A DNA stretch of 29,720 bases from Thermoplasmata archaeon (GTDB lineage: Archaea; Thermoplasmatota; Thermoplasmata; Lutacidiplasmatales; UBA184): contig JASHSA010000187.1 of the NCBI GenBank assembly GCA_030037035.1, forward strand, positions 1-29,720, in the 5' to 3' direction. Shown here in pieces: positions 16,034-23,360 of the stretch. The notes beneath the pieces were generated by a model, which had not been told where the DNA came from, did no database searches, and worked only from the letters and a program-made list of their open reading frames with translations. Both the position numbers and the translations under genes were made by a program. Positions within the stretch are counted from its first letter, which is position 1. Each line of letters opens with the position of its first letter.

Positions 16034-17258
16034 GGGCTCGGTCGACCAACGGGAACGTGTAATTTAACCGTTGGTCGCCGGCGGCGCTCCGGACCGCGAG
16101 GACGACGCTGCGCCCTTCGTCGCGGAGCTGGACGTACCGGTCCTCTCGGAGCGCCTCCGCGAGGATCGCCTCGAAGCGCCGGCGGCGGCCGCCGACCTCC
16201 CCGAAGCGCCGGGCCCGTTCGGCGTCGATCTGCGCGTAGGCGAACATGAACTCGTAGAGCGAGCGGAAGACCTGGTCGTCGAGCTTCTCCCCGACGTCGC
16301 CGGCGTCGACGCGCACCGTGTCGATCCCCTCGAGATCGACGAAGTACGCCGTGCCGTCCGGCGCGATCACCGCGTCCTTGTCGAGCCAGACGTCCCAGAA
16401 GTCGAGCCCCGTGAAGCGGTCGCGGCGGGGGTCGTACTCCATCGTCCGGGCGAACAGCGTCAGGAGGGCGATCCCGCTCCGCACGAAGTTCACCTGGAAC
16501 CGGTGTGCCTTCGCCCCGGAGTCGAGCCGGAACAGGTCGAAGACGTGCGCGACGTCGCTGCCGACGGTGCGGCGCCCGTGGAAGTAGAAGCGGACGCTCG
16601 ACGGCACGAGGCGGAGCTCCTGGACGAACCGGTCGCGGTAGCGTCGGAACCAGTAGATCGAGCGGAGGCGGGCCTCGAGCTCGCTCGGGAGGAACGCGAC
16701 CTTGACGATCGGCGCGAGGCGGAAGCCGTGGAGGTCGGTCAGGTCGGCCCGCTCGGAGACCCGCAGGGCGGTGAGCGCGTGCGGGAGCCCCTGGCCCCCG
16801 TACGGCGAGCCCCGGAGCCAGAGCTCACCGGTGATGAGCCCGCCCGGGGCCGGCGCGCCCTGCCCGAGGCGCTCCCGGGTCCCGGCGTCGTCGCTGAGCT
16901 CCGCGGCGCGGGGCCGGTCGAGCGGACGGTGGGCGAACGGGTCGATCGCCGAGCCGACGCCCTTGACCGAGAGGTAGAACGGAACGCCGTCGAGCGTCGC
17001 CGCCGGGGTCGGGTCGATCGCGCTGCGGTTGTCGTCCTCGACGAACTCCCGCTCGGCGAGCCACGGGCGGTCGAGCAGCGAGGTCACCGGTCCCGGGAGC
17101 CAGCACCGGTCCCAGCTCGCGAGGTCGAAGCGCGAGAACCGCCGGTTCGTGGTCGTCACGGCCTCGTACTCGAAGAGGCGTAGCGCCGGTCCGGAGATCG
17201 GGCTGGACGGCGCCGCCGTCGCGCTGGCCGGGGCACGGCCCCGCGCTGCTGTCGCCAT
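16020..17258 (-). CDS. uncharacterised protein with a weak kinase-like motif
   Basis: This is a 412-residue protein starting at ATG 17258. It has no signal peptide or membrane span, so it is probably cytoplasmic. A stretch near residue 300, D-F-W-D-V-W-L-D-K-D followed 9 residues later by Y-F-V-D-L-E-G, resembles the catalytic loop plus metal-binding Asp of aminoglycoside-phosphotransferase/kinase-like folds. The segment F-Y-L-S-V-K-G-V-G near residue 92 and a Gly-rich S-P-Y-G-G-Q-G near 150 could be nucleotide-binding parts. The usual HxD is not intact, so this is a hint only. An earlier frame extension to 18296 is rejected because it overlaps another gene and looks non-coding. Its end overlaps the downstream coiled-coil gene by 14 bases, indicating an operon. 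Confidence 0.6.
   Translation of the reverse strand: MATAARGRAPASATAAPSSPISGPALRLFEYEAVTTTNRRFSRFDLASWDRCWLPGPVTSLLDRPWLAEREFVEDDNRSAIDPTPAATLDGVPFYLSVKGVGSAIDPFAHRPLDRPRAAELSDDAGTRERLGQGAPAPGGLITGELWLRGSPYGGQGLPHALTALRVSERADLTDLHGFRLAPIVKVAFLPSELEARLRSIYWFRRYRDRFVQELRLVPSSVRFYFHGRRTVGSDVAHVFDLFRLDSGAKAHRFQVNFVRSGIALLTLFARTMEYDPRRDRFTGLDFWDVWLDKDAVIAPDGTAYFVDLEGIDTVRVDAGDVGEKLDDQVFRSLYEFMFAYAQIDAERARRFGEVGGRRRRFEAILAEALREDRYVQLRDEGRSVVLAVRSAAGDQRLNYTFPLVDRARGEL
16059..16068 (-). promoter_or_regulatory. possible internal TATA box
   Basis: The minus strand reads GTTAAATTAC inside the last codons of the upstream gene, centred 31 bp before the GTG at 16033. It is an unusually A/T-rich run for this DNA and could drive the two downstream genes separately, but it also simply encodes Leu-Asn-Tyr. 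Confidence 0.3.
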
Positions 17259-17344
17259 CGACCGAGCCCCGGGGCGGCAGGAGCGTCCTTCGCGAGATAG
17301 GGTTTCGCGCTTCCGGCCGGAGGTCGGACGCGGCCCTCGCGGCG

Positions 17345-18205
17345 CTACGGCGGCGCTCCGCTCGCGACCGCAACGGCGTAGAACATCCAGGGGCAGCCGG
17401 TGTTGGCGCAGCCCCCGCCCGAGATCCCGATCGTCCCCGTCTGGGGCCCGGCGGAGGCGAACGTCTCGTAGGCGAGGGCCGGGGTGCTCTGCCCGACGCC
17501 GTACGGCCCCGAGACCGCCGACGCGCACGGACCGACGAGCGTCGCGGTGCCGGAGCTGCAGGTGAGCGCCGTGGTGTTGATGACGGCCCAGCCGAGGATC
17601 CCGAGGTCCCCCGGGGCCGAGGCGTTGAACGTCGCCGAGAGGGTCGAGTGCGGGGAGTTCGCCGTGAAGTCCGCGCACGAGTTGCTCACCTGGTCGATCC
17701 GGTCGCCCGCGCCGGCGTCCCCGACGACCGCGACCTCCACCCACTCGGAGTTCGACGCGAGCCCCACGTCCACCGTGTAGCGGTCCGGGTCGCCGATCGT
17801 CACGGTCGCGGCGTCGATCGCCGTGTGCCCGAAGAGCTTGTTGTGGAGCCAGCAGTACGACAGGTTCGCGAACGTGTCGCCGTAGCTGTCCCAGACGGCG
17901 CCCGGCCGCGGGCCGGGCCCGTGGAGGACGACCAGGACGAGGTACGGCTTGCCTCCCTCGTCGCCGACCGCCGGGTGGATCGCGCAGAGCGTCAGGGTCG
18001 CGCACTGGGCGGAGGAGACGTAGTTCGCGTTCCCGTCGGCGCTCGGCTCTCCGACGACCGGGTAGAGCGCCGGCGCCCGGACGAGAGCGCCGGCGTGGAC
18101 CCCGACGACCCCGGCGAGACCGGCGACGACGGTCAGCACGAGGGCCAGGACCCGTCGGCGCCTCCCGGGGAGCGCCATCTCCCGGGGAAGCCCGCCGCGA
18201 CCCAT
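17345..18205 (-). CDS. secreted protein of unknown function
   Basis: A 286-residue protein with a clear signal sequence (R-R-R-R-V-L-A-L-V-L-T-V-V-A-G-L-A-G) near residues 16-36, followed by a Cys-containing, Gly/Ser/Thr-rich beta-type domain. About ten Cys residues in the exported part could form disulphides (for example S-A-Q-C-A-T-L-T-L-C and G-G-G-C-A-N-T-G-C). No family is recognised. The start is ATG 18205; ATG 18178 would give a more typical signal peptide and is an alternative. It is the first gene of the minus block that continues with the genes at 17258, 16033 and 14492, separated from the next by 86 bases. The plus-strand gene at 18351 is divergent. Confidence 0.6.
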   Translation of the reverse strand: MGRGGLPREMALPGRRRRVLALVLTVVAGLAGVVGVHAGALVRAPALYPVVGEPSADGNANYVSSAQCATLTLCAIHPAVGDEGGKPYLVLVVLHGPGPRPGAVWDSYGDTFANLSYCWLHNKLFGHTAIDAATVTIGDPDRYTVDVGLASNSEWVEVAVVGDAGAGDRIDQVSNSCADFTANSPHSTLSATFNASAPGDLGILGWAVINTTALTCSSGTATLVGPCASAVSGPYGVGQSTPALAYETFASAGPQTGTIGISGGGCANTGCPWMFYAVAVASGAPP

Positions 18206-18350
18206 AACGGTTCGGCGCGCGGCGTCCGGAGGCGGAGCGGGTCCGTCCGACCCCGCGACGCATGCCCGCGCGGCCGCGCTCTAGCCCCGGACGCACGCCG
18301 ACCCGCCGTCCCCCACGACGCTCTTACGCCCGGCGAGCTACTCCGCTCGA

Positions 18351-19046
18351 ATGCCGGCCCGCTCTTCGGAACGCCCGAACGTTCCTCGGCGGATCGACTT
18401 TCACTCGCACTCGTTCCTGACCGACGGGCAGACCTCGCCGACGGAGATGTGGAACGAGGCGGAGGCGCTGGAGCACCGCGCGCTCGCCCTGACCGACCAC
18501 GTCTCGCTGGAGGACCCCCGGCCGCTCCTCGAGAGGCTGCGCCAGGAGGCGCGGGCGTGGGACGGCGAGCGGTTCGTCCCAGTCGTCGGGGTGGAGCTGA
18601 CGAAGGTCCCGCCGCGGAGGATCGCCGACGCCGCCCGCGCCGCCCGCGCGGCCGGCGCGGAGATCGTGATCGTCCACGGCGAGACGATCGTCGAGCACGT
18701 TCCGGCCGGCACGAACCACGCCGCGATCGACTCCGGCCAGGTCGACATCCTCGCGCATCCCGGGCTGCTCGACCCACGGGACGCGGAGCTCGCCCGGGCG
18801 AACTCGGTGGTGCTCGAGATCTCCGGGCGCCGGGGGCACGCCCTGTGCAACGGTCGGGTCGTGCGCCTCGCGCTCGAAGCGGGAGCGGAGCTGGTCGTCG
18901 ACTCGGACGCGCACGCCGTCTCCGAGCTGATCCCGCTCGAGACGGCCCGCCGCATCGCGCTCGGCGCCGGAGTGCCGGAAGAGCGCCTCGACGCCGTCCT
19001 GGAGCGCACGCCGGCCCGGGTCCTCGAGAAGCTGCGGGGCGGCTGA
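18351..19046 (+). CDS. PHP-domain phosphoesterase (histidinol-phosphatase-like)
   Basis: This is a 231-residue protein starting at ATG 18351. All the metal-binding motifs of a PHP domain appear in order: D-F-H-S-H-S near residue 16, L-T-D-H near 46, G-V-E-L-T near 80, V-H-G-E near 107, D-I-L-A-H-P-G near 133 and the final D-S-D-A-H near 185. PHP proteins hydrolyse phosphoesters using a tri-metal centre. The short single-domain form is common in archaea and is often annotated as histidinol phosphatase-like, but no histidine-biosynthesis gene is nearby, so the substrate is open. The protein is soluble. It ends next to a 17-bp palindrome that probably serves both convergent genes. Confidence 0.85.
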   Translation: MPARSSERPNVPRRIDFHSHSFLTDGQTSPTEMWNEAEALEHRALALTDHVSLEDPRPLLERLRQEARAWDGERFVPVVGVELTKVPPRRIADAARAARAAGAEIVIVHGETIVEHVPAGTNHAAIDSGQVDILAHPGLLDPRDAELARANSVVLEISGRRGHALCNGRVVRLALEAGAELVVDSDAHAVSELIPLETARRIALGAGVPEERLDAVLERTPARVLEKLRGG

Positions 19047-19085
19047 CCGAGCGTTGCGTCCGGAGCGGCGCCCGGCACGCTGCGT

Positions 19086-19102
19086 CCCCCGCGGCGCGGG
19101 GG
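19086..19102. terminator. palindromic hairpin between convergent genes
   Basis: CCCCCGC (19086-19092) pairs perfectly with GCGGGGG (19096-19102) around a 3-nt loop. It lies between the PHP gene (stop ends 19046) and the minus-strand membrane gene (stop at 19106-19104), one base beyond the latter, so it could serve both as a bidirectional 3'-end element. Confidence 0.45.
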
Positions 19103-19103
19103 C

Positions 19104-19682
19104 CTACGCCGCCGCGAGCGGAGCGTCCCCGGAGTGCCGGAACGCCCTTCGGACGCCGAGCCCCCGGCCGAGCAGGATCCCGACGCTGACCCCGTACAGA
19201 AGGTCGAAGCTGATCAGCACGAGGAGGCCGCCGGTCGACAGCGAGCTCGGGACCGAGAACGTCGCGAACGCCGCGAGGCCGAACAGCCCGATCTCGACGC
19301 CAATACGTGCGAGGAACAGCACGAGGGAGATCACGGGCACGATGACCGGGAGCCGGTAGTAGAGCCGGCCGTCGGCCCTTCGCTCGAACCTCGCGAGACG
19401 TTCGACCCGCGGCGTCGCCACGACGGCGGCGCTGAGGACGACGGCGACGTACGGAGCGACCAGCGCAACGGCGAGGCTCCCCCAGGAGCCGACCGCGACG
19501 TAGATCGTCGTTGCCCCGAACGCCGCGAAGATCGCCGTCGAAAGCGCCCCGTAGGCGAACACGCGCGACCCGCTGTACGGGGTCCCTCTCGTGACGGCGT
19601 ACGTCCGACGGGCCATGATCCAGACGAACAGCGCGAGGACGATCACGACGGACGTCAGGTCCGAGCTCGGCGGGGCGGCCAT
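19104..19682 (-). CDS. polytopic membrane protein, unknown function
   Basis: This is a 192-residue protein starting at ATG 19682, with about five hydrophobic spans: near residues 10-24, 43-62, 67-88, 110-130 and 135-168. The arrangement, with a short Arg-rich cytoplasmic turn (T-P-R-V-E-R-L-A-R-F-E-R-R) between spans 3 and 4, recalls the CcdC/DUF1453-type small membrane proteins, but that is a weak resemblance. An A/T-rich stretch (GAAGATTTTC on the minus strand, 19711-19720) lies about 33 bp upstream and is a plausible TATA element for a nearly leaderless transcript. The neighbouring minus-strand gene upstream (SHOCT protein) is about 120 bases away and could be co-transcribed. Confidence 0.65.
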   Translation of the reverse strand: MAAPPSSDLTSVVIVLALFVWIMARRTYAVTRGTPYSGSRVFAYGALSTAIFAAFGATTIYVAVGSWGSLAVALVAPYVAVVLSAAVVATPRVERLARFERRADGRLYYRLPVIVPVISLVLFLARIGVEIGLFGLAAFATFSVPSSLSTGGLLVLISFDLLYGVSVGILLGRGLGVRRAFRHSGDAPLAAA

Positions 19683-19802
19683 CGTCGGGGCTCCCCCAGC
19701 CGGAAGGCAGGAAAATCTTCGCGGGTCGAGCGGAACGCCCCTTCGCGCGGGCCCCCTGCCTCTCGGGTCCCGTACGGTGCGGTCCCGTCCCCGCTTGTCG
19801 AC

Positions 19803-20204
19803 CTACGGCAGCGGCCCCGGGGGGCGTCGGAGGTCGGCGACCAGCTGCTCGTACTGCTCGCGCGTGATCTCTCCGCGGGCGTACCGCCGGCGCGCCACCA
19901 TCATCGCCGGGTCGAAGCCGCCGCCGGGACGACCCCCGTACGGGCCGCGCCGCGCCGACCACCACGCCACCCGGACCAGGAACAGCGTGCCCCAGAGGAT
20001 CAGGATGATCCCGAGGAAGCCCCCACCGAACGGGAGCAGCGGCGAGCGGTGGAGACCGAACGTCCCCGGCGAGAGGGCGACGGCGAGCAGGACGACGCCG
20101 ACCAGGACGGGGATCAGCGCGATCCCCAGAAAGAGACGTACGCGCCCACGGCGCCGACGGCCGGGCTCCCACGCATCGGGGGGCCCCCCCGCAGGTACGG
20201 CCAC
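19803..20204 (-). CDS. two-span membrane protein with SHOCT domain
   Basis: A basic stretch (G-R-R-R-R-G-R-V-R) is followed by two membrane spans (about residues 26-45 and 57-78 from the chosen start), a Gly/Pro-rich linker and a C-terminal SHOCT motif (A-R-R-R-Y-A-R-G-E-I-T-R-E-Q-Y-E-Q-L). SHOCT modules of about 30 residues cap many small membrane proteins and are thought to mediate oligomerisation; no enzyme function is implied. GTG 20204 was chosen because the codons before it have mixed third bases unlike the rest. An in-frame GTG at 20306 is the alternative, and a TATA-like taattt on the minus strand near 20362 would suit that longer form. Confidence 0.6.
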   Translation of the reverse strand: MAVPAGGPPDAWEPGRRRRGRVRLFLGIALIPVLVGVVLLAVALSPGTFGLHRSPLLPFGGGFLGIILILWGTLFLVRVAWWSARRGPYGGRPGGGFDPAMMVARRRYARGEITREQYEQLVADLRRPPGPLP

Positions 20205-20306
20205 GCCGTCGCATCCGAGCGCCGGCTCTTCAAGGTTGGTCCTTCGCTCGGCGAAACCGCCGGACCCGACCCCCCGGCCGGGCCGGCGATGGCGAATCGT
20301 CCCCAC

Positions 20307-20676
20307 GGCCTCCGTGGGCGTCGGCGAGGGGCTCGCCGCCGCGTGGCCAGGGGTGCTCAGAAATTACGGGCCAGTGCTCTCGGGCCGCGCGTCGACCCGC
20401 CTCGAACAAGAGGTTCGGCGCGGCCGCGCCGCGCGCTGCGGGCGGCGGTTCCGCGGAGGCATCCGTCCTGCCCCGCAAGATCGGTTCCGAGGGCGACGCC
20501 GAGCACGCCGGCTCTCCGGTTCGCCGCGGTCGGAGCGGCCTCTTCCCTCCGTGACGACCCCGGCGGGAGCGCCGGCGCCGAAAGCGCTTCAAGGTTCGCA
20601 GGACTGAGAGAAACGCGGACCCCCGGGGGAGTTTAGGTGGGAGGGCCGGAAGCCCGCGTCAGACCGAACAGGTCCG
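20307..20676. other. intergenic region, no gene seen
   Basis: Frames here lack coding character. It holds an A/T-rich spot (gaaattac, 20358-20365) that may be a minus-strand promoter, and a 16-bp GC-only palindrome at 20416-20431 that is probably compositional. Nothing else is recognised. Confidence 0.4.
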
Positions 20677-20707
20677 GCGGGTCACTTAAAGGGAACCGTT
20701 GACCCGC
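20677..20707. promoter_or_regulatory. operator-like palindrome enclosing a TATA box
   Basis: GCGGGTCA (20677-20684) and TGACCCGC (20700-20707) form a perfect 8-bp inverted repeat separated by 15 bases. The TATA-like cttaaag (20685-20691) lies inside, directly upstream of the IS630-derived gene at 20748. The TATA position predicts a transcript start near 20713. A dimeric DNA-binding protein on the two half-sites would block the promoter. Confidence 0.55.
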
Positions 20708-20747
20708 AAGTGCACTGTGTTATGGCACGTCGCGGTCTCGGGGGCCG

Positions 20748-21755
20748 ATGCGTCGGGCACCGGAGGTCCGCCTTCTCCAGGGCGAGCGGAGCCGTCTCCT
20801 CGCCGTCGTACGCGCCCCGGTGTCGTCCCCCCGGCTCGTCCGTCGCGCGAGGATCGCGCTCCTCGCAGCGGACGGACGCACCGACCGCGAGATCGCCTCG
20901 GAGCTCGCCACGGACCCGGGCACGGTCGCCCGATGGCGCCGACGGTTCCTGCAAGGGCGGCTCCCCGGCCTCTTGCGGGACGCCCCCCGGCCCGGCCGGC
21001 CCCCGACGATCCCGGCGTCGCGGATCCAGGTGATCCTGCGCAGCACGCTCGGCCGTCGTCCGCCGGGCGGCGGGTTCTGGTCGGCGCGCTCGCTCGCCCG
21101 CGAGGTCGGCGTCAGCAAGACCACGGTCCAGCGCGTCTGGAAGGCCCACGGGATCGAGCCGCGCCGAGCGGCGGAGACGTACCGGCCGTCCCCCGCCTCC
21201 GGCTTCGTCGACCGGATTACCGACCTCGTCGGCCTCTACCTCGACCTGCCGGAGCGGGCGATGGTCTTCTCCGTCGACGCCCGGGCCCGCGGTCCCGGCC
21301 TCGACCGGGCCGAGCGCAAGGCGATCGCGGAGTACGCCGAGCGCCGTCGAGGATTGGAGTTCCGGGCGTTCCTCCAGGCGGTCGAGCGCGAGGCGCCGAA
21401 GGGGCTCGAGCTGCACCTCCTGGTCGACAGCCGCCTGACGCCCTCCGACCCGGAGGTCCGGCGCTGGCTCCTCCAGCACCCTCGCTTCCACCTCCACTTC
21501 GTCCCCTCGGACACGGGCCGCCCGAACGTCATCGAGCGCTGGTTCGCCCAGTTCACCCGCAAGCGCGTCGGCCCGGCGGAGTTCCCGAGCGTCCAGCGGC
21601 TCCACCGTGCCGTCCGTGACCACCTCGCGTCGCGCGACGCGAGCTCCCGGCCGTTCGTCTGGACCGCCTCCGCCGAGGAGATCCGCGACCGCTCCGGTCG
21701 GACGGGGGCGGCGCGCACCGCGGCCGCCCGTCCCCCGACGGAGCGTTCGCCGTAA
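20748..21755 (+). CDS. IS630-family transposase derivative with shortened catalytic domain
   Basis: This is a 335-residue protein starting at ATG 20748. Two N-terminal helix-turn-helix units (about 28-70, G-R-T-D-R-E-I-A-S-E-L-A; and 113-140, L-A-R-E-V-G-V-S-K-T-T-V-Q-R-V-W) and the C-terminal half follow IS630 transposases closely, for example H-P-R-F-H-L-H-F near 244 and P-F-V-W-T-A-S-A-E-E-I near 302. By position the acidic triad would be D177, D227 and E263. However, about 30 residues that in typical IS630 proteins form strands 2-3 of the RNase H core (the G-T-T-x-L-F-A-A-L-x-V-x-T-G stretch) are missing between D177 and D227, and the N and H of the D-N-x-A-x-H motif are replaced (D-S-R-L-T-P). 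No terminal inverted repeats were seen. I infer a domesticated DNA-binding protein. The gene is preceded by a palindrome around its TATA box. Confidence 0.75.
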   Translation: MRRAPEVRLLQGERSRLLAVVRAPVSSPRLVRRARIALLAADGRTDREIASELATDPGTVARWRRRFLQGRLPGLLRDAPRPGRPPTIPASRIQVILRSTLGRRPPGGGFWSARSLAREVGVSKTTVQRVWKAHGIEPRRAAETYRPSPASGFVDRITDLVGLYLDLPERAMVFSVDARARGPGLDRAERKAIAEYAERRRGLEFRAFLQAVEREAPKGLELHLLVDSRLTPSDPEVRRWLLQHPRFHLHFVPSDTGRPNVIERWFAQFTRKRVGPAEFPSVQRLHRAVRDHLASRDASSRPFVWTASAEEIRDRSGRTGAARTAAARPPTERSP

Positions 21756-21796
21756 CCGTAGCGAGCTCGCCGCGCGCGCAAGGAGCGCCGACGGGC

Positions 21797-21982
21797 CTAG
21801 CGCCGGTCGACCAGCGCGCCGACCTCTCCCAGGACGACCGCGCCGAGCGCCATCGCACAGCCGAGCCAGACGGCCGACGGGATCGGTTCGGAGAGGGGAA
21901 GGGCCCCGAGCTGCTGCGCGAGGAGGACCGCGACCAGGCCGAGCACGGCCCCGGAGCCGGCGGCGCTCGCCGCGAGGCTCAT
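21797..21982 (-). CDS. 61-residue two-span membrane protein
   Basis: A small gene whose ATG (21982-21980) overlaps the TGA of the preceding minus-strand gene as ATGA, a strong sign of translational coupling. The product has two hydrophobic stretches (about 9-27, A-G-S-G-A-V-L-G-L-V-A-V-L-L-A-Q-Q, and 36-55, S-A-V-W-L-G-C-A-M-A-L-G-A-V-V-L-G) joined by a short Pro-containing turn, and ends V-D-R-R. No family is recognised. Its coupling suggests that it forms a membrane complex with the anchored protein encoded upstream. Confidence 0.6.
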   Translation of the reverse strand: MSLAASAAGSGAVLGLVAVLLAQQLGALPLSEPIPSAVWLGCAMALGAVVLGEVGALVDRR

Positions 21983-22620
21983 CGGAAGCGGTACCCCCGG
22001 CGCCGTCGACGCCGGTACTGCAGCGCCGCGACGACCCAGTAGGCCTCGACCCCCCCGAGCACGAGGAGGAACGCGGCGATCGCCGAGCCGACGACGTAGG
22101 GCGCCCGCGCGTCGACGTAGAACGGTTCGAGGAAGCGGACCGCCCCGTCGCGGTCCCGGAGCTCGGCGTCGAGCTCGTAGACCCCCTCCGTGAGGTCGTA
22201 GAGCGAGCCGAACGACCAGTTCAGGGCCGCGGTATGGACCCCGGAGGCGTTCCCCGTCGGGGGGAGCGACTCGCTCGAGAGCGTGAGGCCGAGGAACAAC
22301 AGGACGAGCGACGCGTTGGTGACCTGGGGCGAGCCGGCCGGCTCGGTGAACGTGAACAGCACGAGCGGGCTCTCTCCGGGCCGGATCGGGAACGCCGTCG
22401 ACGGCGAGGCGGCGTGGTCGACCGGGGTGCCGTCCCAGGTGACGCTCGCCCCGATCGCCGGCGCGGCCGGGCGGGCGGCGACCCCTGCGGTCGCCGCCGT
22501 CGGCCCGGAGGGGACCGCGGCCTCGACGCCGCTCGCGAGCGTCGGCAGGAGCGCCACGGCGAGCAGCGCCGCGAGCAGCGCCCGGGTCAGCCGACGCGCC
22601 CTCGTCCGGCGGGGACGCAT
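21979..22620 (-). CDS. anchored secreted protein with C-terminal membrane span
   Basis: This is a 213-residue protein starting at ATG 22620. A signal peptide (R-A-L-L-A-A-L-L-A-V-A-L-L-P-T-L-A-S-G) is followed by a single beta-sandwich-like ectodomain (about 45-165) with N-x-S/T sites, then a membrane span near 170-195 (V-V-G-S-A-I-A-A-F-L-L-V-L-G-G-V) and a strongly basic tail (Y-R-R-R-R-R-R-G-Y-R). The extracellular domain is of unknown type. ATG 22641 is an alternative start, but a TATA-like stretch (22642-22653) lies 22-33 bp before 22620 and would overlap or follow a transcript start for the longer form, so the shorter leaderless form is preferred. It overlaps the downstream 61-residue gene by 4 bases. 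Confidence 0.65.
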   Translation of the reverse strand: MRPRRTRARRLTRALLAALLAVALLPTLASGVEAAVPSGPTAATAGVAARPAAPAIGASVTWDGTPVDHAASPSTAFPIRPGESPLVLFTFTEPAGSPQVTNASLVLLFLGLTLSSESLPPTGNASGVHTAALNWSFGSLYDLTEGVYELDAELRDRDGAVRFLEPFYVDARAPYVVGSAIAAFLLVLGGVEAYWVVAALQYRRRRRRGYRFR

Positions 22621-22641
22621 CGTCGCCGCGGTCTTCGCCAT

Positions 22642-22653
22642 TCCATAAGTAGG
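22642..22653 (-). promoter_or_regulatory. TATA-like box of the anchored-protein operon
   Basis: The minus strand reads CTACTTATGGAA, centred about 27 bp before ATG 22620. The spacing suits a leaderless transcript and decides between the two candidate start codons. Confidence 0.45.
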
Positions 22654-22697
22654 ATGCGTCCGAGACGCCGAAGGCGGTCGTCGCGCCGTTCGACGAC

Positions 22698-23360
22698 CTA
22701 CGAGGGCGGCGGACCGGTCGCGTCGGGCTCATGGCCCGGGGGCGGGGCCGGGGGAGCTTCCTTCTCCTCGGAAGGCGAGGGGGCGGGGGACTCCGCCGGC
22801 TCGACAGGAGCCTCGGGGGCCGGAGCCCCGTCTGGCTCTTCCGGGGGCGGGGGGCCGGTCGCGTCGGGCTCGACGACCGGGGGCGGGGCCGGGGGAGCCC
22901 CATCCTCCTCGGAGGACGACGGAGCCGGGGGCTCGGTTGGCTCGACGGCCGGCGCGGGGGCTGGAGCCCCCTCTGGCTCTTCCGGGGGCGGCGAGCCGGT
23001 CGCGTCGGGCTCGCCGACCGGGGCCGGCGGGGCTTCGTTCTCTTCGGGAGGGGACGGAGCGGGCGGCTCCTTGGGCTCGGCAGGCGGCGCGGGGGCCGGA
23101 GCCCCGTCCGGCTCTTCGGGGGACGGCGGGACGGTCGCGTCGGGCTCGCCCACCGGTGGCGGGGCCGTGGGAGCCTCATCCTCCTCGGAGGACAACGGAG
23201 CCGGGGGGTCCGTTGGCTCGACGGCCGGCGCGGGGGCCAGAGCGCCGTCGGGTGCTTCCGAGGGCGGGCCAGCTTCCTTCTCCTCGGAGGATGACGGGGC
23301 GGGGGGTTCCGCTGGCTCGGCGGCCGGCCCGGGGGCCGGAGCGCCGTCGGACGCTTCGGT
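22698..23360 (-). repeat. tandem repeat of about 141 bp inside a coding region
   Basis: About five imperfect copies encode units of 45-47 residues of the form P-D-G-A-P-A-P-x-x-x-E-P-x-x-P-P-A-P-S-S-S-E-E, then P-P-A-P-P-P-V-x-E-P-D-A-T-G-P-P-P-x-E-E. They make up the C-terminal tail of the synthetase-like fusion. The first copy (gene order) is shortened to about 33 residues. Copies differ mainly in charged residues. Confidence 0.75.

Noticed and set aside
17259..18296. N-terminal extension of the kinase-like gene up to 18296
   Set aside because: It overlaps the secreted-protein gene in another frame and is Arg-rich without motifs; ATG 17258 begins the protein-like part.
20416..20431. 16-bp perfect palindrome of only G and C
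   Set aside because: Low-complexity GC repeat in very GC-rich DNA; no gene or promoter context.
20549..20607. Possible C/D-box small RNA (GTGACGA then CTGA about 50 bases later)
   Set aside because: The C box has a mismatch, no internal C'/D' boxes are seen, and these short motifs occur by chance.
20699..21619. Alternative plus-strand frame across the IS630-derived gene
   Set aside because: No HTH or IS630 motifs and strongly Arg/Pro-rich; the frame from 20748 carries all family motifs.
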